Of a stretch of DNA of 64,000 nt, positions 44,313 through 55,587 are shown piece after piece. The translations under genes were made by a program, and so were the position numbers. Position 1 is the first letter of the stretch. Each line of letters opens with the position of its first letter. Below the pieces are notes generated by a model. It was not told where the DNA came from and did not search any database. It saw only the letters and a list, made by a program, of their open reading frames with translations. Source of the stretch: Mesotaenium endlicherianum (taxonomy: Eukaryota > Streptophyta > Zygnematophyceae > Zygnematales > Mesotaeniaceae); contig WELA01007006.1 of the NCBI GenBank assembly GCA_009602735.1, positions 1 through 64,000 of the forward strand. The letters are read 5' to 3'.

Positions 44313-45987
44313 TTAGGAGGGAGATGTCCCTGAGGCCCTATACTCAGGGGAGCCAGACCTCCTCCTGTCTTGGGGTCTTCTGAAGCCTGTCAGAGAAGGA
44401 GGTTCCGTGTAAGGACCCGGCGGAGAACGCAATAACTGGGCTGTTTCCTCCTGCACAGTCTGGAACTGAAGGGAGGCAGCCTTCTCCTGGGCAGCCCTCA
44501 AACTGACAGGTACGTATACCGGCATCCCAGAAGGATGTTGCATGACATGAGCCAAGGGTACATGCCCTCTCTGCGAGGGAGATGCTGGCAGGCCTCTGGC
44601 TATCTCTCGAGCAGCCCTCCTATCTACCCTGTCTGACTGGGTCTCCTTGCCTGGAGATGGGCTGTCCTCTGGCAATTCCCAGCCAAGTGATATCCTCCTC
44701 TTGAGCGAGTTGTTGCGGGGCCAACCCCGTCTTCTCCCTTACAGGGGATGTGGCAGGTGTCAGGATCACGGCGGGGCTAATGTCCTCCTCCTCGCCTTCC
44801 TCCTCGTCTTCCTCTGACTCCTCCTCCTTGCCGTCACCGGGTTCCTCTCAGACTTCTGGGGTCTCCTCTGTCCGCTGCTCCAGCTCTTCCCGAGAAAAAG
44901 AATATCCTACTGACCTCCCCCTTTTGGGTGCTGGTGGGGGCTGCTGAGTCCGGGCCGCATAGAGGTCCTTTTCCCCCTGCTTACTTGCCCATTTGGCATA
45001 AGCGTGCTTCCCTTTGGAGAATGACTCTCGGGCCCTGCTTCTGTCCCCCTGCATCTCTTGGCTCATGCAGTCTCTGACTCCATCCAATCTTGGGTCCCAA
45101 GCCGCAATGTGAGGGGGCAATACTATGTTCCCTTTTAGGTCTGTCAGGAAATCCTCATCCGTCGCCCTGTCATTCTGCTGGTCCCTCATGTTGATGGTCA
45201 TCCACCGTCAATCAGTGGGCTTTTGGAAGAAGGCAGCGTCTGTCCTTTTAACAGTACAAGGGTACCAGTGCCCTGCAAAGTCCAGCTGACTGGTTTCCCT
45301 GGCCAAGAATTCCGAGCTCCTCCTCTCCACCTCATTGTACATGGCCTTGAACCTGTTGTGGGGTGTTTAGTCCTTGAAGCTGTCCGCGTCCATGGGGATC
45401 ATCCTGATGACCCTATCTTCCCCCCAGATACCAGGAATCGAGACAGCCCCTGCTTCGTTCACCTGGGCCATTGCCTTGGCCTCTCTGACCGTATATCCTA
45501 CCATCCTGGCGTAATCGTGGTAGAGGAGGAGCCCTGTGCCGACCTCTATATACTTGTCAAAGTTTTCGGATGTCTCCCCTTCCTTCTGGAGGATTTCCTT
45601 CTGCGACTCACTGCGACTTCTCTGGGCATACTTGAAGGCCTCCTCCAGTAGATCAAAGCCCTTGCCCAGCACCGTGTAGCGGTAGCTGCTGATTCTCCTC
45701 TGTTCTTCTTCTTCAGCCTGCTGCTTCCGCTTCTCCTCAGCTTGCCTCTCCTCCTCTGCTTTCTTGGCCTCCTCTGCAGCTTTTCTGTCCATTTCTTCCT
45801 GCCTCAGTCTGGCCTGTTCCTCCTCCTCCTTCTTCTTCTGTGCCTCCCGCTGTTGTTGGAGTCGTTGTGATTCCCGAGCGGAGATGGAAGATGATTCGAT
45901 GTCTCCACGGAATTGCAAGTATTCTGCATGTGCCTCTTCCGCCCTTCTCTTCCTCTTGAGTTCCGACTTTTGAGTCATCCTGCTCAA
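44313..45987 (-). pseudogene. Y2 extra ORF after pol: coiled-coil protein of unknown function, interrupted
   Basis: On the - strand, 45987-45367 encodes 206 residues beginning MSRMTQKSELKRKRRAEEAH, with a long Glu/Gln/Lys/Arg coiled coil at about residues 50-100. A TAA at 45367 and a TGA near 45214 interrupt the same frame, which continues in 45201-44848 (PPHIAAWDPRLDGV, basic region). A further stop leads to an acidic stretch, and 44675-44313, in another frame, has Pro/Arg-rich sequence. Position matches env or extra ORFs of some plant Ty3 elements, but there is no signal peptide or membrane segment. Y1 keeps the tail. Not recognised; a Gag-like or structural accessory role is only a guess. 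Confidence 0.6.
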
Positions 45988-46189
45988 TCATAAACACAAT
46001 GCAGTTAGTGAAGTCATGATATTTTGCCGCTACTGAGTGCCCTTGATGAAGAGGAACGCGATCGGGAGAGTTCCTAGTGTGGAATACCTGGTATGAGTGA
46101 ATATAAGGGAAAATTGAGTTGGAGAGCAAGTGAGTGTGAGCGCAGGTTGAGTGTGTACATGTTGATCAGAGAATACCACTCCCTCCAAC

Positions 46190-46275
46190 TTAATTTTAAA
46201 GGTGGGCTGCCTGTCACAACTGTCACTAACTGTCATATCCCCCTCCAACTTATATGGAGACAGGACCTCCTGTCA
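46190..46275 (-). other. Internal polypurine-like blocks downstream of Y2 pol
   Basis: CCCTCCAACTTAA at about 46191 and CCCCTCCAACTTATAT at about 46241 on the + strand repeat the terminal polypurine motif (AAGTTGGAGGG on the - strand). GACAGGACCTCCTGTC at about 46259-46274 is a small hairpin. They could be secondary plus-strand primers or relics. Confidence 0.4.
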
Positions 46276-46301
46276 CCTTCCCGTGTCAACTAAAATGACT
46301 G

Positions 46302-47087
46302 TTAGGGAGGTGCCCCAGCCGCCCGAAGGTGGAACCGTTTCAACGCCCCTTTGGCATTGGTCAGCTGATCTTTAAATTCCCAAGTGTCCCCAGAGGCATC
46401 GTAACCCTTCCATCGGATGAGGTACTTCATGACATATTTAGACGATCGACGGACCGAGCGAGCGTCTAAAATCTCCTCGACCTCATATTCCTCAGGATTG
46501 CCGTCCCGGACAGCGGGGACCGGTCCCGGTTGGACAGGTAACCGACCTGTGAACAATGAATCACCTTTGATGTATGGTTCCAGGAAGGAGACATTAAAGA
46601 CTGGGTGACCCTTGTAGTCAGCTGACATGTTTAGTTTGTAAGCATTCCGACCGACACGACGTACCACCGAATATGGACCGACCCAGACAGGGCCAAGCTT
46701 TTTCTTGACCACACCAGGGAGGTACAGGTGCTGAGAATGCAGTTTGACTAAATCCCCCTTGGAAAATGTCAGTTCCCGACGGTGTTGATTAGCGTATTTT
46801 TGTTGGTTTTCTTGGGCCGTGTGCAAGTTTCGTTGGACTTCTGACAGGGTGTCAGCAAACTCCTGAGTTAACTGGAGGGAGACCGGGTTGTCAATCCCTT
46901 CAGGGTGAGTTAAAGATTCCCCTAGCACATCTAAAGGAGACTTAGGGACTCTACCCAGGCTGAGTTCAAAAGGAGTCTTGCCCGTTGACGCGTGCACCGC
47001 ACTGTTGACCGCAAACTGAATTTGAGGCAACAGGTCATCCCAATTATCTTGTTTTTGGTTAATATATGCTCTCAGCACCTCCTGCAA
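46302..47087 (-). CDS. pol: Y2 Pol 3' part: end of integrase and chromodomain
   Basis: 261 codons open: integrase end (AYINQKQDNWDDLLPQIQFAVN), C-terminal GPY region (LGPVWVGPYSVVRRVGRNAYKL, HPVFNVSFLEPYIKG), and chromodomain (YEVEEILDAR...SSKYVMKYLIRWKGY...DTWEF). Upstream, a TGA (CGA to TGA compared with Y1) follows QTERTN just before 47087. The protein naturally starts in gag. Confidence 0.9.
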   Translation of the reverse strand: MQEVLRAYINQKQDNWDDLLPQIQFAVNSAVHASTGKTPFELSLGRVPKSPLDVLGESLTHPEGIDNPVSLQLTQEFADTLSEVQRNLHTAQENQQKYANQHRRELTFSKGDLVKLHSQHLYLPGVVKKKLGPVWVGPYSVVRRVGRNAYKLNMSADYKGHPVFNVSFLEPYIKGDSLFTGRLPVQPGPVPAVRDGNPEEYEVEEILDARSVRRSSKYVMKYLIRWKGYDASGDTWEFKDQLTNAKGALKRFHLRAAGAPP

Positions 47088-47287
47088 AACTCAATTAGTT
47101 CTTTCAGTCTGCCCATCAGTCTGAGGGTGGTTTGCTGTGCTGAGCAGCTGTTTGACTCCCATTAACCCCATTAAAGCTCTCCAAAACTTAGAGGTGAATT
47201 TTGAGTCTCTGTCTGAGATGATATTAGAAGGTAGCCCATGTTGGCATACTACATGGTTGTAAAGCTGTCTTGCTGTTTCGAGTGCAG

Positions 47288-49507
47288 TTACTTTGACAAT
47301 TGGGGGATAAAAATGACCATTTTTGTCATTTTATCCACGACTACCAATATCGAATCATGCCCATTAGCAGTTCGTGGCAGTGTGACCACCCAGTCCATGG
47401 ATATAGTTTCCCAGCGTCCAGCTGGGATGGGCAGTGGTTGCAAGAGACCTCCGGGTGGGGTGTGCCGAGACTTATTCCTCTGACACTGGTCACAGGACTT
47501 GACATATTTCAAGACCTCCCGGGGTAACCTCTCCCAATGATAATGTTTTGCCAGTTTGCCAACAGTTTTGGCCTGCCCCAAATGTCCACCCAGGAGACTG
47601 TCGTGAGCTTGACTCAATAAGAGAGACCTTATTTCCAATTTATTAGGAATGACCAGCTTCAGCCTGCCTGAAGTGGTTTCAGTCACCCAGACCCCTCCCT
47701 TAAGCTTATACACGAGTGCAGTAGCACGACACACACCAGTAGTGGGGCTGGGCTCAAATGTTGGGTAAGAAAGGTAGGCTTTCCTAAGTTGTTCAAGGAA
47801 GGACTTTTTCACCTTTAGTGAAGTGAGTGCACACAAGACTTTATCTACAGCATGCTGACTGAAGTTCCTTTCTTGCAAGTCAGGTCTTCTGGAGAGTGCA
47901 TCAGCAGGATTCAACTTCCCTGGTTTGTAGTCGATCTGGACTTGGAACTGCTCCAGCATCTGGCTCCAGCGGTTCTCCCTCCTCGACAGCTTGGACTTCT
48001 TCTGAAAGTGGGTCAGAGCTAGATGATCTGTAATCACCTTAAAAGCTTTACCATGTAAGTATGCTCTCCACTGTTTGAGTACATGAATGATAGCTAGCAG
48101 CTCTTTATCATGCACTGAGTAATTAATCTCCGCTGGATTAAATTTCATAGACTCATACAACACAGGATGCCACTCCTGCCGTACCTTACCATCCTTTGTG
48201 GTTTTGTCAGCAGGCTGCAACAAAATAGCACCCATGGCAAAATCAGAGGCATCAGTAACCACCTGCACCGGTTTGCTGGGGTCATACACGGCTAGCACTG
48301 GGGCAGAACAAAGGGCATCTTTAAGGGTCTGGAAGGCAGCCTGCTGCTCTTCCCCCCACACATACCCGATGTCTTTCTTAGTAAGGTCAGTCAGTTTACT
48401 GGCCTTTGTGGAATAATTCTCAATAAATCTCCTATAGTAGTTAGCCAACCCGAGGAAGGATCTAACTTCAGAGACAGACTGTGGTACTGGCCAGTCCCTT
48501 ATGGTCTGGACTTTCTTAGGATCCACACTGATGCCCTCTTTACTGACAACGTGGCCTAAGAATTCAATACTTTCCTTAAAGAAATCACACTTGCTCATTT
48601 TAGCATACAAGTGATTTTTCCGCAGAGTGTCCAGCACTTTCTTTAAGTGTTCAGTGTGCTGAGCTTCATCTTTAGAGAAAATTAAAATATCATCCAGGAA
48701 AACTTGCACAAACTTATCCAAATAAGGTCTGAAAATGTCATTCATAGCACCCATAAAGGTAGCAGGAGCATTAGTCAGTCCAAATGGCATCACGTTGAAC
48801 TCATAGTGTCCATAACGTGTGCGGAAAGCAGTCTTGTGTTCATCCCCCTCAGCAATTCTGATTTGATGATAACCACTCTTGAGATCTATCTTACTGAACA
48901 CCTTAGCGCCAGACAGGGTATCAAGCAAGTCCTCGATTCTGGGTAAAGCATACTTGTTCTTTACTGTAATTCTGTTCAGGGCTCTGTAATCCACACACAT
49001 CCGCATACTGCCATCCTTTTTCTTAACAAATAGGATAGGTGCGCCGTACGGTGATTTACTGGGAGAAATGTAACCATTTTCCTCCAGCTCTGCAATCTGT
49101 GTTTTCAACTCCTCGCTCTCCAAATAAGACAAGCCATAAGTGCGTTGCCAGGGTGGCTGGCTACCAGGTAATAGATCAATCCTATGATCTACTTCCCTTT
49201 TAGGGGGTAGTCCTGGAGGCATGTTAAACACATCAGTGTACTGAGCAACAATTTTTGCAGCAGTAGGGTGCTCCGGAGGGCTTACCTTTTTCTCAACCAC
49301 TTCTTCAGGTTGAGGAGGTACCTCTCTTAGCAGCAGACAGAACATTCTGTCTTCCTTCTGGTTCCAGCTTTTGACGAACTCCATTGCATTCAGCAACTTG
49401 CATCCTTCTGGAAGCCTCTTCTTTTCCTTCATTTGCCATCCACACGGGACAAGAGGAAGAGCACTGGTGAGTGACAAGTCAGTCTGCCCATCACTGGCTC
49501 CTCTCAC
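47288..49507 (-). CDS. pol: Y2 Pol middle: RT, RNase H, HHCC finger, integrase start
   Basis: 739 codons open. RT motifs: [44 protein letters not shown], catalytic FLDDILIFS, then [11 protein letters not shown]. RNase [30 protein letters not shown] finger ending CDQCQRNKS, and the first integrase Asp (ISMDWVV). It joins the protease by a one-base shift near 49509 (four A where Y1 has three) and leaves frame at about 47300 by a one-base loss. The 49507 ATG is internal. Confidence 0.92.
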   Translation of the reverse strand: MRGASDGQTDLSLTSALPLVPCGWQMKEKKRLPEGCKLLNAMEFVKSWNQKEDRMFCLLLREVPPQPEEVVEKKVSPPEHPTAAKIVAQYTDVFNMPPGLPPKREVDHRIDLLPGSQPPWQRTYGLSYLESEELKTQIAELEENGYISPSKSPYGAPILFVKKKDGSMRMCVDYRALNRITVKNKYALPRIEDLLDTLSGAKVFSKIDLKSGYHQIRIAEGDEHKTAFRTRYGHYEFNVMPFGLTNAPATFMGAMNDIFRPYLDKFVQVFLDDILIFSKDEAQHTEHLKKVLDTLRKNHLYAKMSKCDFFKESIEFLGHVVSKEGISVDPKKVQTIRDWPVPQSVSEVRSFLGLANYYRRFIENYSTKASKLTDLTKKDIGYVWGEEQQAAFQTLKDALCSAPVLAVYDPSKPVQVVTDASDFAMGAILLQPADKTTKDGKVRQEWHPVLYESMKFNPAEINYSVHDKELLAIIHVLKQWRAYLHGKAFKVITDHLALTHFQKKSKLSRRENRWSQMLEQFQVQIDYKPGKLNPADALSRRPDLQERNFSQHAVDKVLCALTSLKVKKSFLEQLRKAYLSYPTFEPSPTTGVCRATALVYKLKGGVWVTETTSGRLKLVIPNKLEIRSLLLSQAHDSLLGGHLGQAKTVGKLAKHYHWERLPREVLKYVKSCDQCQRNKSRHTPPGGLLQPLPIPAGRWETISMDWVVTLPRTANGHDSILVVVDKMTKMVIFIPQLSK

Positions 49508-50018
49508 TTTTAACTGTACCTCTGCTCCAACACACTTCAGCTTGATGTCTATTAAGCCAGGACCTCCCTAGCACGAGATCATAAAAGCCAGTGTTGAGTA
49601 CCTCAAATGTAAGCGTTTCAATTAGAACTGCAATGCCAGAACCTAACTGGACCTCAATAGGCTTGGTTATAACTCCTCCCGGGACACTTGAGGCATCTCC
49701 AAGGAATATCTTTCTATTCCCTTGGGTGACAGTAGGCAGCCTTAGCCGCTTAACTAAGTCCTTGTGGATAAAAGTATGTGACGCCCCTCCGTCAACAAAT
49801 GCCCTCACCTTCCTACCTGCAATCATGCAATGCAGTAGGATAGGGGGGACTGTCTTTTCCTGACTTTCGCATTGTTCTCCTGACGTAGCAAAGAAATGTT
49901 GGACATCAGGTGGAACAAGAGCATCCAGAGTGTGCACTCTCTGGACGTCTATATTACTGATGGTCTCCTTTATCTGTTTGTCAGGCATGCATAGTGAATC
50001 CAGTTCAGCAGGACCCAT
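49491..50018 (-). CDS. pol: Y2 Pol 5' part: protease
   Basis: 175 codons. Retropepsin with [12 protein letters not shown] (catalytic Asp, with Gly in place of the usual Ser or Thr) and LVLGRSWL. In the -1 frame relative to gag, expected through the slip at 50105-50111; 50018 is an internal ATG. Ends in a frameshift after SRGTVK. Confidence 0.85.
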   Translation of the reverse strand: MGPAELDSLCMPDKQIKETISNIDVQRVHTLDALVPPDVQHFFATSGEQCESQEKTVPPILLHCMIAGRKVRAFVDGGASHTFIHKDLVKRLRLPTVTQGNRKIFLGDASSVPGGVITKPIEVQLGSGIAVLIETLTFEVLNTGFYDLVLGRSWLNRHQAEVCWSRGTVKSERSQ

Positions 50019-50086
50019 AATACCTGCTACGAGGGCAGCTAGTGACGACTCACTATCTCTAGCATCCTCACAGTCAGTAGACTGGA

Positions 50087-51526
50087 TTACTGACTGTTGC
50101 TGTCTTTTAAAGGCTGGTCTTTTCTCTCGACCTTAGGCAGGTGCTTGACCGGACACTGTTCTCTGTAGTGGCCTTTCTGCTGACAATGGTAGCAAGTAGA
50201 TTTTGCTGAGGCTGGTCTCGGCTTAGTCCTACCACCACCCCTTCCATAGCCACCTCGAGAGGGACCACCTCTACCTCTAGACTGAATAGCATTGTACTCA
50301 TACTCATATTCATCACCCTGATTATCCTCAGCCTGGTCTCCTTCAATTGCATTGTAGGAACCGTGGGGCTTTTTGATAACCTTAGACACTAAAGCGTTAC
50401 TCTGGCGCTTGTGATTGAACTGCTGCTGATCCCAGGCATCCGCATCCTGGATCAAGGCAGCCAGTTTCTCATACTTCTTCTCAGCAAAATGACCAGAGAC
50501 CTCGGATTTCAAGCCATACCTGAAGTATGCTATCCTATACCATTCTGGCAAATCCGGCTGCTTCATCATGTTCTCTTGGAACTTTTGAGCGAACTCAGCA
50601 ACTGAAGTGGTCTGCATCAGTGCCAGGGAGATCATCGCATAGATAGCTTTCTCCTGCTGGTTGATGACATCAAATTTCTCATGCAACTTCTCGACAAACT
50701 CTACCCACGTAGGGTCACCGAGTTGCCGAGCCTTACGCTCTTCCTTCCAGTAAAGCCACCAGTCTGCGGCACTGCCTTTCAGTAGCGCACCGGTGTGCCT
50801 GACCTTCTCGTAATCTTGCAGTTCTGGGTAGTTCTCCAGCCACTGCTCAACATCCGCGAGAAACTTGATCAGGTAATATTTTCTGTTTCCCTCAGGATCA
50901 TATTCCTGGGGAGGTTTCGGCTTGGGCTTACTAGGCCCTTGGCCACCACCACTAGTGGTTTGAGACCCCAGTTGGTCTCTGTCCCGCAGTAGGGACATTA
51001 TGATTCTTTTGTCCTCCTGCTGGGACTGATACATGGTCGCCATTTGCGACTGCATCTGAACGAACAATGCTCCCAAGTCTACACTCTGGGGTGGTAGATT
51101 AGCAAATGCAGCAGCAGCATTGACCTCTACTCGCTGAGTAGGGTTCTCAACAATCCCTCTCGTTCCTGCAGCAGCAATTCCTGCCGCATCCAGCCGGTCA
51201 CGTATTTGACCTAGGGGTACATTGAGTTGCACAGCAGGAGGTGGGTTCAGAACATTGGCCCTTAATGCCATAAGTTCTTCAACAGTGCGCTCGTCAGCTG
51301 GCTGTCCTTCCCTCCTTTCTGTATCTTCAGCGGCCTTTGCTAATTGTTCAGCTTCTAGCCTGGCTCTCTTCTCCTCAGCTTGCTGTGCTGCGACTGCGGC
51401 AATAGCAGCTGCCTAATCTGCAGCCTCTCTAGCTGCAGTATCTGCCACTGCTTCAGAATAGGTACGGTTTCCCGCTACATGGCTTTCCGCCTGGTTTTCG
51501 ACATTCTCGTTATCCTGGTTCTCCAT
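50087..51526 (-). pseudogene. gag: Y2 Gag, one in-frame stop
   Basis: The true start is the ATG at 51526 (MENQDNENVENQ, matching Y1), 73 bases after the LTR. The N-terminus is an Ala/Glu-rich helix. A TAG near 51413 interrupts it, where Y1 has Glu. From 51271 the frame is open: capsid region (WLENYPELQDYEKVRHTGA, GSAADWWLYWKEE, EFVEKLHEKFDVIN), Gly/Arg/Tyr-rich stretch, and CCHC knuckle C-YH-C-QQKG-H-YREQ-C. Ends TAA 50087-50089. Apart from the one nonsense codon it looks complete. Confidence 0.9.
50105..50111 (-). promoter_or_regulatory. -1 frameshift slippery heptamer (T TTA AAA) in Y2 gag/pol
   Basis: Gag reads CCT TTA AAA on the - strand, so T_TTA_AAA fits X_XXY_YYZ. It lies 15 bases before the gag stop, and the protease is in the -1 frame. 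Y1 has TTTAAGA here. Confidence 0.72.
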
Positions 51527-51586
51527 GTCTCGGGAGTTGCTAGTTTGAGACCTTGTCCTTACCATACAAAGAAGACTGTGATAACC

Positions 51587-51599
51587 GCTCCGATACCAC
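51587..51599 (-). other. Y2 primer-binding site
   Basis: GTGGTATCGGAGC on the - strand, directly after the 5' LTR. Confidence 0.82.
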
Positions 51600-52322
51600 T
51601 GAAATGAATCGTCTTACCAAATAAGCGATTAATAAATTAATAAAGATCTTTATATCAGCAAGTAATCTTTATGGTAACTTCCGTTAACTGGTTAAACGGC
51701 AAAGGACAACACACTAGCAGTGAATAATACTCGTGAGTCAAATGCGAGTAAACTAGCATCAATAATGCAAATCAGTAAACTCATACATAGGCAACGTTAG
51801 AAGACAGTGCGTATCAATGGCTTCTCGCCTTGGATTCAGATCTCTTTCAGTAAGTTGTACAAGAGAGTTGGCCTCGTTTCCGAATGCCGAACTCGAGATT
51901 AATGCCTAGCATATGTACATGGAATGAGTTTACTGTTCAACGGTCAATGCGATGGCACCGCCTACCCGGGAGTTAACCACGTTGGTAGGACCTCGGTTAA
52001 CCAAATCCACCGCCATCTCCCATCATCCCGAATAGCCATCCATCATAGGGATGTCATCTGGCCATTCATCTAGCATACCACACTTAGATGCATATCGAGG
52101 CAGTTCGCTGCTACCGAGTACGGAAGTCAGCTGGCTGTCAAAGAATGTGTCAGCAAGCTGACTTAAGGTGACCTCAGCCTGCTACTTCCGGCATCAGTCA
52201 TTAAACTGATATTAAATATAAAGTTCAGCAGACTGATCGTTAACTAAAGTTCAGCAGGCTGAACTTATTCAACTATATTATTTAAATGAATATTATGTCA
52301 ACCAATATACTAATTCATTACA
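51600..52322 (-). repeat. 5' LTR of Y2
   Basis: 723 bp, TGAAATGAATCGTC...ATTCATTACA on the + strand, then the TTTAA duplication. Confidence 0.92.
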
Positions 52323-52327
52323 TTTAA

Positions 52328-55300
52328 TATCCATCCAAGTGACGCAAAATCAATTATATTGGAATATGGTTAAATGCTTTATATATCTATGACTTGAAAA
52401 ATTTAAAATCACCTTGAAAATTCAAAGATCACTATGCAAAGACAAATGCAATACGGTGGTCCTAGGTGGACCTTCGCGCACTATAGCTTGGCATAGATGC
52501 ATAAACGTCGAATGAGTAAATCATGACAAAGCAAAAATGTAACTTCAAGGTTTGTCGACTTTCTGACAATTTTCTGACATTTTAAAAGAGCGTGAACAAT
52601 ATAACTCTTTTTGTTCTCTCATTTGATACCCAAAATTTAGGAAACTTAATAGCATCAGGTGCTTCAACCGGTCATTTCATTCCACCAATTTTATAAGCTA
52701 CAACTTGTGTCGAAATTCTCAAAGCGGTTTTGTTCCAAATTCCACTCAGCAGAGCTTTGGACAAGCTGGAACCAAAACTCGTCAAAGTGAAACTCTTGAA
52801 ACCATTACCCTTACGGAATTTGACCTTGAATAAAGAGTCGGTCCGTTTCAAATACCACCCAAGTCGACATGAGATCGATTCGTTTTAAACTTTGCATCAC
52901 TTAATTTGTGCTGTTTCGTCACTTGCATACGGTCAAGGTGAAGGTTATTCATTGGTCATGCACTTTCTCGAAGACTAGCTGCCGTGAGCAGCGTTGCCCA
53001 GCATCGCCAACTGGTATGAGACGAGTGCAGGGGCAGCATGGTGTTTGATCAGGTTTACAAACTACGAACAACCTACCTCAAGTCAAAGGTGGCTTGGATC
53101 TAGCCATCGATAAGTTAACTATCTTCTGGTGGCATGCTAAGGCACGCGTGACTAATAAGGCCTTCTTTACAGTGGCCAAATAAATAGCAACTTGATTGAT
53201 TGAAAAGTACAAAGTTGTGCTTGGAAGTACGTTTGCAAATTGAGCGCGATGAAATTGTTGTTACAGTGTGGTTCCTAGGCGCATCGTAATTGATTGAAGT
53301 TGGTTAAAAATTGATAGAACTTCGTGGTTTCAATTAATCGAGCTCGGATTTTCTAGCTCTCGAGATTTGGATTCCTCCGAGGCCTTGAAGGACCTCTTCA
53401 CGCCAATCACTCTATCGACAAGGATTGTCGCTAGTAGGCAGGGGATGCAAATAAGCATGTACCGATGCATGCGCAATTGTCGATGTCAAAATGGGCGTTG
53501 TTAGGTTTGACCGAGCACGAAAAAGATGCGGAGAGGAAGCGCGACAGCCTAGGAAAGGAATTTATCGATTCCTTCAGTATATGTGTGCGCATTGTAAATG
53601 CAAAAATATACCCGAAACTTCAAACTATACCAAATCTATACCTAATTTCAAATCTATTACAAAACTATTCCCGGCATATGTAAGCCTAGTCAAGCAAGGC
53701 TTTGCGTGACAAAACGACGTGCCACACGAAGTCGAACGCGTCCCTATCTGATACACCCCTTCTTTCTTTCTGTTCCAAATTTTTGACACCACTTTTGTAA
53801 ATGAACCACTTTCATGTAGCAAACTCCCCAAGTACAACATATTTTGGGTGGACACACTTCTTGCTACCTCCCTTTCTTCCTTAACTTCAAAGCTCTAAAT
53901 AATGGAACCCCTTTGCCGCACCTCCAATTCGAAGACGACACTCTACTTCGAAGTCCATAGCTCGGTCTGAACGGCGGCGGTGGCTTACATGTGACGGGGT
54001 ATAGTTTTGTAGTACGCTTGAAAGTGGGTATAAATTTGGTATTAAAATTGACCTTTCGGGTATAATTTTGTAATTTGCCCCGCTTTGTCTACCTGTTTGA
54101 AACTTGCTCGTCAATTTTGTCTTCGTCGCTTCGATCGAGTAGTTTTGAATCCCGCTTTTTGCGTTGATCAAATTGAGTATTTGTGGCCACTGTGAACTAG
54201 CAACAGCAGCGCGTCCTGGCACAACTGGGGCAGTTGGGGGCATTGTAGCCTTGGGGCTGCTTGACGCGGCAAACACGGGCTAGAAACCTGCTGGAAACCA
54301 AGCTGTAAACTGCTAGGAGCAAAGCTGGATATTACGCGAAAGCATGGGGGAAACTAGCAAGCGTCGCCATAATGTACGGATGCATTAACGTCTCCAAGGT
54401 CCAAAATTCTGACCGACGAGACAAGAGCAGTTGAAGGTCAACGGCTAGGCGTCCCTCTTGAGACAGCTTGACACGAGTCAGAAAAGCCATCATCCCAAAT
54501 TTACGATCCACGTCAATTCACGTCAAACAAGCTGTCAGTCCTTTGGACTCGAGTGCTTTGGAAGTCCCCTCACCTGCCCTCGCCCCTTACTTCGGCTTGC
54601 TTCGGCTCGCCTCCACTAACCTCCTTTCAACCTCAAACCTCCTGAATTTCCTAGTGGAAGTGAGTGGAGGGTCCACGGTTGTCCAAGTTTGTCGTTGCCG
54701 ACAATCGTCCACTATGGCTGCATACGGTAGCAGACCGTAATGGAATCGGATTGTGCCTTGAGGACAAATCTCAGTGGAAATCAATTTTGCGGCGTACGTA
54801 CTTTGACGTGCTACGAATGGCCCTGGAGCAGCCTGGAGCCTGGGCAAGCTTGGGGCCTGGAGCGGCCTGGAGTGGCCTTGAGTTCGCCGGAGATGACCGA
54901 AGTGGACCGGAGACAATCGGAGAGGCTCGGAGAGGCGAGGCATGTATGGGCGCGCAGTGCGGCATCTCCGCTGCCGTTCCGGCAAGAGAGGGTGACAAGG
55001 ACTGTTTTTGCCAGCTTCCGCCACCTGGTACAAGTAAGGTGCCCATTTGTGCATAAAATATTGAAAATATTTTTGGAAAATTGGACCCTCGTGCACGCCC
55101 AACCTCGCCCATATTCCCCTCCCTGAGTTCACGCTTGCTTACGCGGCGTCACAGGGAACCTTTTCAGCGCGCACTTGCACATAAGGTTCATATTTGTTAT
55201 TGATTGTTTTGCAGTAATATTTATTTTTCGCATTTTCTCAAGGGCACTGTCCATTTACTAGTTCCGTGTTACACATCTCACTGCAGGAATTCCGGATCTC

Positions 55301-55587
55301 TCCTTGGAGTTCCCCTGCGCGCACCGCTTTGCTGATTGAGCGAAATAGAAAGTGCAAATCCAAAGTTGCTACCACCGGCTAGCAACACCCCATACACAAA
55401 GTTGAAAGTCGCTCTCCACCTTCTCGCACATCTCACAAATCTCGCCGGGCTCACCTCAACGTGGGAAGCGGAGTTCCGGTGACATTTTTGACTGCTGAGC
55501 TGCTCTTAAGTCAGCAAACACGCTTGCAATTGTCACTTAAGTTTCTCTAGCTCGTGCGTTTATGCCGCAATTGATCTGCTGCTTAGG
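52328..55587. other. Intergenic region upstream of the expansin gene
   Basis: No ORF with recognisable similarity on either strand. 52328-54000 is AT-rich and plain. 54540-55060 is GC-rich, with repeated CCTGGAGC-type and GGAGA-type blocks (about 54820-54945), which produce chance ORFs on both strands. The last few hundred bases should hold the expansin promoter, but no clear TATA box is seen. Confidence 0.6.

Larger units (their letters stand above)
43506..52322 (-). mobile_element. Y2: long Ty3/gypsy chromovirus with extra ORF downstream of pol
   Basis: LTRs 43506-44227 and 51600-52322, primer site 51587-51599, gag 51526-50087, pol 50018-46302 with chromodomain, an extra coiled-coil ORF region 45987-44313, polypurine tract AAGTTGGAGGGAT at 44228-44240 (- strand), TSD TTTAA. 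Complete in layout. A few stops and two single-base frameshifts make it inactive as written. The extra region makes it 8.8 kb. Confidence 0.93.

Noticed and set aside
44313-45987. Envelope gene in Y2
   Set aside because: Position fits, but there is no signal peptide, membrane segment or cysteine pattern; the sequence is coiled coil and charged.
54587-55132. 181-residue - strand ORF and overlapping + strand ORFs
   Set aside because: Low-complexity GC-rich repeats upstream of the expansin; both strands open by composition.
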